Below, piece by piece: positions 8,842-14,116 of a stretch of DNA of 14,116 bases. The DNA is from Actinomycetes bacterium. Lineage in GTDB: Bacteria > Actinomycetota > Coriobacteriia > Anaerosomatales > JAJZPX01. The stretch spans positions 1 through 14,116 of the forward strand of contig JAJZPX010000018.1 of NCBI GenBank assembly GCA_021811025.1. The letters run 5' to 3'. Within the stretch, counting starts at the first letter, position 1; every line of letters starts with the position of its first letter. Made by a program: the position numbers and the translations under genes. The notes beneath the pieces were generated by a model, which saw only the letters and a program-made list of their open reading frames with translations, searched no databases and was not told where the DNA came from.

Positions 8842-9885
8842 ATGAAGAAGGCCCTGCTCGTCCTCGCGCTCGCCACCGCGCTGATCTTCGTGTTCGCAGG
8901 TGTCGCGTTCGCGTGGACTCCGACCCCGACCTACGTCGCTTGGGATGGCTCCGGCGTCAACTCGAACGGCCCGCACGCTGACTACCAGACGGGTACCACG
9001 AAGTGCGCTGTCTGCCACTCCGTCCACATCGCCCCGCAGGCCAGCTACGTTGGAACTACGGGCGGTGTCCCCTGGACCGCCGGTTCCAAGACCGAGCTGC
9101 TCCTCCGCAGCACCGTCGCGGATTCGTGCCGCTACTGCCACATCGACACCGCTGTCGGTGGCGTCCAGCTCTACGGCGGTGCGTCCGGCGTCTATGGCAC
9201 ATGGACTGGTCCCGGCCACAAGGGTTCGAGCAACTCGGCTTGCACGAACTGCCACGCGGTCCACGGCGCGAACACCTACAAGGGTGACAACACGCCGAAG
9301 ATCCTGCGGATCGCGGTCAACGACCACGGTGCGCCCGGTGCCCCGCAGACCGAGATCCTGGGTGGTTCCGGCGCCACGGCTGGTCTGTTCGTCGACCAGG
9401 CCGCCGCGACCAACGCCCCCGGCCGCAAGTACGAGCAGCAGACGGTCTTCTGCTCGCAGTGCCACGAGAACTTCAGCCGTTCGGCTGACACCTCGCTCAC
9501 GTCCGGCTTCAAGTCGCACTCGATGGTCGCTGCTCCGTCGGCTTCCTTCTCCGCGACGAGCGGTGGCATCGCCACGCAGTACGACGCTACGGGCGCCGAC
9601 AACAGCGTTGGTGCCACAACGACCAACAACGGCGTGACGATCAGCGGCATCCAGGTTGCCGCCTCCGGGTCGGGCACCTGCCGCGCGTGCCACACTGCCG
9701 GCGGCGTGAATCAGACGGGTGTGAGCTGGAACTCGTTCCCGCACTACACCCGTGGCATGCCGTACTTCCTGAACGACGGCCAGGCCGACACGTCGGGCTC
9801 CACCGGCAATACCGGCACGCCGACCGATCCTTCGCACGACGGCAACTGCAAGATGTGCCACACGAACGTCGGCAGCACGTTCTAG
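8842..9885 (+). CDS. Secreted six-heme c-type cytochrome
   Basis: From ATG 8842 the protein has 347 residues and opens with a textbook Sec signal peptide, MKKALLVLALATALIFVFAG then VAFA, with likely cleavage before WTPTP. In this numbering six CXXCH motifs start at residues 55 (CAVCH), 96 (CRYCH), 134 (CTNCH), 204 (CSQCH), 280 (CRACH) and 336 (CKMCH). Two have the CXXCH-X2-H spacing (CAVCHSVH, CTNCHAVH) typical of doubled-CXXCH cytochromes. Eight further His residues could supply six distal ligands, so all-bis-His ligation is feasible. Low-complexity Gly/Ser/Thr linkers separate the hemes. Two in-frame starts exist: ATG 8803 behind AAGGAGGTG, and ATG 8842 behind AAGGAG with a 6-base spacer; I prefer the latter for the signal peptide. 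GGT glycine codons are far commoner than in neighbours, suggesting strong expression. Heme count and size resemble filament-forming OmcS-type cytochromes; homology is not shown. Confidence 0.92.
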   Translation: MKKALLVLALATALIFVFAGVAFAWTPTPTYVAWDGSGVNSNGPHADYQTGTTKCAVCHSVHIAPQASYVGTTGGVPWTAGSKTELLLRSTVADSCRYCHIDTAVGGVQLYGGASGVYGTWTGPGHKGSSNSACTNCHAVHGANTYKGDNTPKILRIAVNDHGAPGAPQTEILGGSGATAGLFVDQAAATNAPGRKYEQQTVFCSQCHENFSRSADTSLTSGFKSHSMVAAPSASFSATSGGIATQYDATGADNSVGATTTNNGVTISGIQVAASGSGTCRACHTAGGVNQTGVSWNSFPHYTRGMPYFLNDGQADTSGSTGNTGTPTDPSHDGNCKMCHTNVGSTF

Positions 9886-9914
9886 GTCCTTCATCCGGCC
9901 GAACGTCTGCATGA

Positions 9915-9946
9915 AGGGACGGCCCCTGGAGACGGGGGCCGTCCTT
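9915..9946 (+). terminator. Strong stem-loop after the six-heme cytochrome gene
   Basis: GGACGGCCCC (9917-9926) pairs perfectly with GGGGCCGTCC (9935-9944) around an 8-base loop. The stem extends by a G-T and an A-T pair at its base, and TTCT follows. It starts about 30 bases after the stop codon. It fits an intrinsic terminator or an mRNA 3'-stabilising hairpin that separates this highly expressed gene from the cytochromes downstream. Confidence 0.75.
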
Positions 9947-10059
9947 CTACCCGGGCTTGCCCGTCTCCCGCGAACGCTCTCCCTTCCTCTGGTGCGGATC
10001 TTGCATTTGGTAGACTTGACTGACAGGTTCCTTCATCAAGGCAGTGGAGCCTAGGATTC

Positions 10060-11025
10060 ATGAAGCGGCCCCTCTCCCCTCCGGCTATCGCCACGCTTGC
10101 GGTCGCGGCGCTGTGCCTGCTCTCGCTTGCTGCTTCGTGGGCAGGGTCGTCCCAGATCGCTTGCGTGAGCTGCCATGACGGCTTTGCGAAGGCGCAAGCG
10201 GCGACGGAGCACCGCTCGACCGCCTGCACCGCTTGTCATGCCGCAGGTGCCGTGTCGCGAATAGCGGTGGGCGCCTCCGTCGTCGGCCGGATGCTGCCTG
10301 CGCAGCTGCTCGGCCGCGGCCTCTCGGGACCCGTCAACCAGACGGGCCGGGAAGCCTGCCTCGCGTGCCATTCCGCCATCCAGCGGGGCGTGTCGTCGGG
10401 CTCGGACGGGCTGCGGATACGTCATTCCGTCTGCGCGCGGGGCGCGTCGTGCGATGATTGCCATTCCACCGTCCCGCACGGAACGGTCATACGGTGGAAG
10501 CGCGAGCCGGTGATGCAGGACTGCATCGCCTGCCACACCGCGCGCGGCGCCTCTACCCGCTGCACCACCTGCCACGTCGGGAAGAGCGCGGAGCAACGGC
10601 TGGCGGCCGGACCGTGGCAGGTAACTCACGGGCCGGAATGGCAGCGGACTCACGGCATGGGCAAGCTCGACTCGTGCTCCACTTGCCACGCGAAGGATTA
10701 CTGCGTGCGCTGCCACAAGGTCGTGGTGCCGCACGACGTCTCGTTCGGCAGCGAGCACGGCAAGTCCGCGATCGCGGACAGGGCGTCGTGCCTGACGTGT
10801 CACAAGACGGCCGCGTTCTGCGACGCGTGCCACGGCCTCCCGATGCCGCATCCCTCGGACTTCCTCAAGTCGCACTCCTCGGTGGCAAAGACCGTCGACA
10901 ACCCGGTTTGTCAGCGGTGTCACTCCCGGCAGACGTGCGATGCGTGTCACGTGGCGCACGTGCACCCAGGGTTCGCTGCGGTAGGCAGGAATCGGACGAC
11001 GTCATCGGGGGGAGCGCCGCGATGA
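10060..11025 (+). CDS. Twelve-heme c-type cytochrome with N-terminal signal/anchor
   Basis: The 321-residue protein has a hydrophobic N-terminus (about 9-28), either an uncleaved anchor or a signal peptide, then twelve CXXCH motifs. They start at residues 35, 56, 100, 131, 155, 168, 206, 215, 244, 254, 284 and 293, one heme per about 24 mature residues, a very dense packing. The last six form three closely spaced pairs, e.g. CLTCHKTAAFCDACHGLPMP followed by H264 and H272. The first two motifs (CVSCH, then CTACH 21 residues on) resemble the opening of NapC/NrfH-type cytochromes. It aligns heme for heme with the next protein. GGAG at 10046-10049 is 10 bases before ATG 10060; its stop overlaps the next start (ATGA), so the two are translationally coupled. 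Likely role: electron relay outside the membrane. No catalytic heme site (such as CXXCK) is seen. Confidence 0.92.
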   Translation: MKRPLSPPAIATLAVAALCLLSLAASWAGSSQIACVSCHDGFAKAQAATEHRSTACTACHAAGAVSRIAVGASVVGRMLPAQLLGRGLSGPVNQTGREACLACHSAIQRGVSSGSDGLRIRHSVCARGASCDDCHSTVPHGTVIRWKREPVMQDCIACHTARGASTRCTTCHVGKSAEQRLAAGPWQVTHGPEWQRTHGMGKLDSCSTCHAKDYCVRCHKVVVPHDVSFGSEHGKSAIADRASCLTCHKTAAFCDACHGLPMPHPSDFLKSHSSVAKTVDNPVCQRCHSRQTCDACHVAHVHPGFAAVGRNRTTSSGGAPR

Positions 11026-12296
11026 CCGCGCAGCTGCAACTCCTCATCGACGCGATTCGCGGGGTCGTCGCCTCGCCAGCCAGCGATCCTGCCCGAACGC
11101 TGCTGATCGTCGCGATGGGGATCATCGCGACGATGGTCGTCCTCCTTCTGCTGCTCATCCTGCTCTTGCCGCCCAAGAGGAAGATCGTGAAGGTTCGGCG
11201 CTACCGGCTGCGGTCGGGTGAGGACGACGGCTACTATCACCCGAAACACGAGACTGCCGAGGGCGCGACATCGTTCGACTCCGCTTCCGAGGAGGGCTCC
11301 GAGGACGCCCACAACGAGCCGGCCGTGCCGCCGGCCCCGAATTTGCCGATGGCGACACGGCATCGCACGGCGCTCAGGGCAGCGGGGGCATGGGCGCCCC
11401 TCGCGCTCGTGCTCGCGGCTCTCGCCTCGGCCTACGTCATCACCGGCTCCGACGCGTACTGCGCGAAGACGTGTCACGTGAACGAGGCGACCGTGGCGCA
11501 GGCGGCGAAGCTGCGCCATGCGAATTGCGTCGCCTGCCACGAGAAGCCCGGGCTGACGGGCATCCCGCAGAACATTGTCGATCGCGTCTCCATGGTCGTC
11601 GCCAGGGTGGAAGGCTCGTCGTCGCATGGCGCCCTCATCGACTCGCGTTCGTGTCTTCGTTGTCACGACAAGCAGATGCGGGCGACGATGACGGTTGCGG
11701 GCGGCATCAGGATGTCGCATGTCGAGCCCGACGCGGCGGGCGCGACGTGCACGAGCTGCCACGGGAAAGCGGGTCACTCGCGGTCGCGCACCGCCTCGAT
11801 GTCGTCGTGCCTCGTCTGTCACGACAGCCGCACCGCGTCGGCCGACTGCCTCACCTGCCACGTCAGTCAGCCTCTTGCGACCGTCTCCGCCTCGTCCGCG
11901 GCTTCGATCGCGGAGACGAGCACGTTCGGCTCCGGCCGAATCGCATACCCGCTCGTCGACGTGCCGTCACGGCAGTGCGGCCGCTGTCACGACCTCGTGC
12001 GCCAGTGCGACACGTGCCACGGCCTGCGGATGCCGCACAGCGAGGCCTTCATCAGCGGCGGGCACGCCCCCGTCGCCGCTTTCGGCGGGAAGCAGCTGTG
12101 CTGGAAGTGCCACCAGCAGACGGACTGCCGGAAGTGCCACTCGGACTTCGCGACGGGACACCCGGCGAACTGGGACCAGGGGCACCGGACGCAGCCGTGG
12201 GACACCGGCTGCGCATGCCACGCGAAGGGGCAGCCGCCGGACACCGGATGCTTCCTCTGTCACAGGAGGACGGGGTCACGCGCCCTCCTGCGGTGA
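11022..12296 (+). CDS. Membrane-anchored NapC-like multiheme cytochrome with irregular heme motifs
   Basis: The 424-residue protein has transmembrane helix 1 at about 27-50, a cytoplasmic linker that is basic (KRKIVKVRRYRLR) then acidic, helix 2 at about 124-141, and a heme domain from 142 to the end. Ten canonical CXXCH motifs start at 169, 211, 243, 263, 276, 319, 329, 360, 369 and 410. The first heme site is CAKTCH at 147-152, a CX3CH motif, and there is a CACH at 397-400 with the first Cys displaced. Placement of helix 2 directly before the first hemes resembles NapC/NirT/NrfH quinol dehydrogenases, so quinol oxidation and delivery of electrons to its twelve-heme partner is the best inference. 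ATG 11022 overlaps the previous stop (ATGA) and has GGAG at 11011-11014, 7 bases upstream. A longer open frame upstream is only the shadow of the twelve-heme gene. Confidence 0.92.
   Translation: MTAQLQLLIDAIRGVVASPASDPARTLLIVAMGIIATMVVLLLLLILLLPPKRKIVKVRRYRLRSGEDDGYYHPKHETAEGATSFDSASEEGSEDAHNEPAVPPAPNLPMATRHRTALRAAGAWAPLALVLAALASAYVITGSDAYCAKTCHVNEATVAQAAKLRHANCVACHEKPGLTGIPQNIVDRVSMVVARVEGSSSHGALIDSRSCLRCHDKQMRATMTVAGGIRMSHVEPDAAGATCTSCHGKAGHSRSRTASMSSCLVCHDSRTASADCLTCHVSQPLATVSASSAASIAETSTFGSGRIAYPLVDVPSRQCGRCHDLVRQCDTCHGLRMPHSEAFISGGHAPVAAFGGKQLCWKCHQQTDCRKCHSDFATGHPANWDQGHRTQPWDTGCACHAKGQPPDTGCFLCHRRTGSRALLR
12263..12290 (+). repeat. Stem-loop at the 3' end of the membrane cytochrome gene
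   Basis: CAGGAGG (12263-12269) is complementary to CCTCCTG (12284-12290), with two more possible pairs inside, all within the last codons of the gene. No T-run follows. It could be a weak terminator or 3'-end protector. Confidence 0.35.
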
Positions 12297-12315
12297 GGCG
12301 TTTCGCATGAACGCC
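12297..12315 (+). repeat. Hairpin or operator-like dyad overlapping the leuD promoter
   Basis: GGCGTT (12297-12302) and AACGCC (12310-12315) form a perfect 6-bp dyad with a 7-base spacer, starting right after the cytochrome stop. It overlaps the proposed -35 box of leuD, so it may be a repressor site as readily as an RNA hairpin. Confidence 0.35.
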
Positions 12316-12330
12316 CTGGGCGGTTAGAAT
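12302..12330 (+). promoter_or_regulatory. Candidate leuD-leuB-ilvE promoter
   Basis: TTCGCA (12302-12307), a 17-base spacer and TAGAAT (12325-12330, five of six consensus bases) form a plausible housekeeping promoter. The start point would be near 12337, some 33 bases before the leuD GTG. It would let the second leucine gene group be expressed apart from the cytochromes. Confidence 0.55.
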
Positions 12331-12369
12331 GATTCACCAACGCCACCGCCGGTCAGGACGGAGGACATC

Positions 12370-12864
12370 GTGAGATTCACCGGCAACGCCCACCGCTACG
12401 GCCGCGACGTCGACACGGACGTGATCATCCCGGCGCGCTACCTCAACACCTCTGAGCCCGCCGAGCTGGCGAAGCACTGCATGGAGGACCTGGACGCGGG
12501 CTTCGTGGCGAAGGTGAAGCCGGGCGACATCATCGTCGCCGAGGAGAACTTCGGCTGCGGGAGCTCGCGCGAGCACGCGCCCATCGCCATCAAGGCCGCC
12601 GGCGTGTCCGTCGTCATCGCGAAGAGCTTCGCGCGCATCTTCTACCGCAACGCGATCAACACGGGTCTGCCGATCATGGAGTCGTCCGAGGCCGTCGACG
12701 CCATCCGCGACGGCGACACGGTGGAGGTCGACGCCGACGCGGGCACGATCGCGGACGTGACGACCGGCGCGACCTTCCAGGCGCAGCCGTTCCCGGACTT
12801 CATCAAGGCGATCATCGAGAAGGGCGGGCTCATCGAGTCCGTGCGCGGGAAGGCCGGCCGATGA
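12370..12864 (+). CDS. leuD: 3-isopropylmalate dehydratase small subunit
   Basis: This is the partner of LeuC that completes the active site for isomerising isopropylmalate. It has 164 residues, the short form that goes with HACN-type LeuC. DVDTDVIIPARYLNT (13-27) is the substrate-loop signature, and GCGSSREHAP (62-71) is the conserved swivel-domain motif with the catalytic Ser-Arg. The start is GTG 12370 with GGAGG at 12360-12364 and a 5-base spacer; the protein then begins MRFTGNAHRYG as expected. It overlaps leuB by 4 bases (ATGA), indicating translational coupling. Its separation from leuC by a 7.6-kb cytochrome block is the oddity; homoaconitase small subunit is the alternative but less likely next to leuB. 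Confidence 0.95.
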   Translation: MRFTGNAHRYGRDVDTDVIIPARYLNTSEPAELAKHCMEDLDAGFVAKVKPGDIIVAEENFGCGSSREHAPIAIKAAGVSVVIAKSFARIFYRNAINTGLPIMESSEAVDAIRDGDTVEVDADAGTIADVTTGATFQAQPFPDFIKAIIEKGGLIESVRGKAGR

Positions 12865-13946
12865 GCGAGGGCACCTTCCGCATCTGCATGCTGCCGGGGG
12901 ACGGGATCGGCCCCGAGATCATGGCTGAGGCCGACAAGGTGCTCGCCGCTCTCGGCGCGCGGTTCGGCGCGACCTTCGTGTTCGAGGAGGGGCTGCTGGG
13001 CGGAGCCGCCATCGACGAGACCGGCTCGCCGCTCCCCGACGAGACGCTGGAGCGCGCCAAGCGTGCGGACGCGGTGCTCCTCGCCGCGATCGGCGGGCCG
13101 AAGTGGGACACGACCCATCCCGACAAGCCTCGGCCCGAGCAGGGCCTGCTCGGCCTGCGCAAGGAGCTGGGGCTGTACGCGAACCTCCGGCCCGTGCGGG
13201 TCTTCGAGCCGCTCGCCGAGGCGAGCTCGCTCAAGCCCGAGGCGATCGCCGGCGTCGACATGCTGATCGTCCGCGAGCTCACCGGCGGCCTGTACTTCGG
13301 CGACCGGGCCCGCGTGCGCGACGAGCGCGGGCTGCGCGCGTACGACACGTGCGACTACACGGAGGCCGAGATCGAGCGCATCGCGCGGGTCGCGTTCGAG
13401 GAGGCGCGCAAGCGCAGCCGGCGCGTGCACTCGGTCGACAAGGCGAACGTGCTCGAGAGCTCGCGGCTGTGGCGCGAGGTCGTGCACCGCGTTCACGACG
13501 AGGAGTACGCGGACGTCGAGCTCGTCGACATGCTCGTCGACAACGCGGCGATGCAGCTGGTGCGCTTCCCGAAGCAGTTCGACGTGATGGTGACCGAGAA
13601 CATGTTCGGCGATATCTTGAGCGACGAGGCGTCGATGCTCACGGGCTCGCTCGGCATGCTCGCCTCGGCGTCGCTCGGGGACGGGGCTGCCCTGTACGAG
13701 CCGTCGCACGGCAGCGCTCCCGACATCGCGGGACAGGGCATAGCGAACCCTCTGGCGATGCTGCTGTCGGTCGAGCTGATGCTGCGAACGAGCTTCGGCC
13801 TCACCGAGGCGGCGGACGTGCTGGCGGCGGCGATCGCCGAGGTGCTCGACGAGGGCTACCGGACCGCCGACATCGCCGGCGAGCCGGGCACGACGGTCGT
13901 GGTGAACACGGCCGAGATGGGCGACCTGGTGGTGGAGCGGCTGTAG
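12861..13946 (+). CDS. leuB: 3-isopropylmalate dehydrogenase
   Basis: LeuB oxidatively decarboxylates 3-isopropylmalate to 4-methyl-2-oxopentanoate with NAD. The 361 residues match the family. MLPGDGIGPE (10-19) is the N-terminal signature, and substrate-binding arginines lie in the region from GLLGLRKELGLYANLRPVRV. Tyr145 in GGLYFG and Lys194 in DKANVL are the catalytic pair. The metal ligands Asp227 (MLVDNAAMQL), Asp251 and Asp255 (DILSDEASML) have exactly the spacing of known LeuB. HGSAPDIAGQGIANP carries the NAD-binding loop. Start ATG 12861 overlaps the leuD stop. ilvE follows after 45 bases that include a 6-bp hairpin. Confidence 0.96.
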   Translation: MSEGTFRICMLPGDGIGPEIMAEADKVLAALGARFGATFVFEEGLLGGAAIDETGSPLPDETLERAKRADAVLLAAIGGPKWDTTHPDKPRPEQGLLGLRKELGLYANLRPVRVFEPLAEASSLKPEAIAGVDMLIVRELTGGLYFGDRARVRDERGLRAYDTCDYTEAEIERIARVAFEEARKRSRRVHSVDKANVLESSRLWREVVHRVHDEEYADVELVDMLVDNAAMQLVRFPKQFDVMVTENMFGDILSDEASMLTGSLGMLASASLGDGAALYEPSHGSAPDIAGQGIANPLAMLLSVELMLRTSFGLTEAADVLAAAIAEVLDEGYRTADIAGEPGTTVVVNTAEMGDLVVERL

Positions 13947-13950
13947 GCGT

Positions 13951-13968
13951 GGCGGCCGAGAAGCCGCC
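13951..13968 (+). repeat. Small hairpin between leuB and ilvE
   Basis: GGCGGC (13951-13956) and GCCGCC (13963-13968) form a perfect 6-bp stem with a 6-base loop. No T-run follows. It may modestly tune expression between the two genes or be incidental. Confidence 0.3.
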
Positions 13969-13991
13969 CGAGGACGAGGGAGAGAGCGAAG

Positions 13992-14116
13992 ATGGCAGCG
14001 CTGCCGAAGATGGACAAGATCTGGATGAACGGCCGCCTCGCGGACTGGGACGACTGCCAGGTCCACGTCCTCACGCACGCGCTGCACTACGGCTCCGGCG
14101 TCTTCGAGGGCATCCG
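13992..14116 (+). CDS. ilvE: Branched-chain amino-acid aminotransferase, N-terminal fragment
   Basis: The frame opens at ATG 13992, with GGGAGAG at 13978-13984 and a 7-base spacer, and runs off the window. The 41 residues read include KIWMNGRLADWDD (9-21) and HVLTHALHYGSGVFEGIR (25-41), the diagnostic N-terminus of class IV PLP aminotransferases of the IlvE type. The product would carry out the last transamination to leucine, isoleucine and valine. The lysine that binds PLP is beyond the window. Its place after leuB supports branched-chain rather than D-amino-acid specificity. Confidence 0.9.
   Translation, partial: MAALPKMDKIWMNGRLADWDDCQVHVLTHALHYGSGVFEGI

Noticed and set aside
10458..11021. 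Upstream extension of the membrane cytochrome frame
   Set aside because: It is out of frame with the twelve-heme gene, which is certainly coding here. The ATGA overlap and GGAG at 11011-11014 fix the start at 11022.
10060..11025. Catalytic nitrite, hydroxylamine or tetrathionate reductase
   Set aside because: There is no CXXCK or other active-site heme motif and no catalytic-domain signature; all twelve sites are CXXCH, so an electron-carrier role fits better.
12642..14087. 481-codon open frame on the - strand over leuD, leuB and ilvE
   Set aside because: It is a shadow of three recognisable genes, has no family motifs, and has the same Arg/His/Val bias as other shadow frames.

Overview
The window is high-G+C DNA (by eye roughly two-thirds G+C), with dense same-strand genes, GTG as well as ATG starts, and strong AGGAGG-type ribosome binding sites. 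Every gene I can support lies on the + strand. Two things suggest an anaerobic or respiratory, probably Gram-positive actinobacterial lineage (Coriobacteriia-like): the long-form SerA (with the domain order seen in Mycobacterium), and many c-type multiheme cytochromes with no outer-membrane porin gene. That assignment is inference; no rRNA or marker gene is present.

Layout. (1) Positions 1-4681 carry amino-acid biosynthesis: the end of a class V aminotransferase, then serA, leuA and leuC. A 108-base gap before leuA holds a GC-rich hairpin and a possible 22-codon leader ORF. (2) Positions 4682-12296 hold a 7.6-kb block that looks like one electron-transfer and cell-envelope module: a membrane protein with a spermidine-synthase-like domain, a membrane-anchored TPR protein, an NHL-propeller protein with a membrane helix at each end, a secreted six-heme cytochrome, a twelve-heme cytochrome, and a membrane-anchored cytochrome with ten canonical and two irregular heme motifs. 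(3) Positions 12297-14116 return to leucine and branched-chain biosynthesis: leuD, leuB and the start of ilvE, behind their own candidate promoter.

How the genes fit. SerA and the aminotransferase would supply serine. LeuA, LeuC, LeuD, LeuB and IlvE make up the dedicated leucine pathway, but its genes are split by the cytochrome block, so LeuC is encoded 7.7 kb from its partner LeuD. In the inserted block a plausible electron route is: quinone pool, then the two-helix cytochrome (11022), then its twelve-heme paralogue (10060), then the secreted six-heme cytochrome (8842), whose codon use suggests high expression. The six-heme size and count resemble those of filament-forming extracellular cytochromes. 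The TPR and NHL proteins have their soluble domains predicted outside the membrane and could serve assembly or docking. This route is inferred from architecture, not demonstrated.

Regulatory structure visible by eye includes a strong stem-loop after the six-heme gene, consensus-like promoters before the spermidine-synthase-like gene and before leuD, two mutually exclusive 9-bp hairpins in the leader of the TPR gene, and tandem start/SD pairs on the six-heme gene. I saw no tRNA, rRNA, CRISPR array, insertion sequence or origin.
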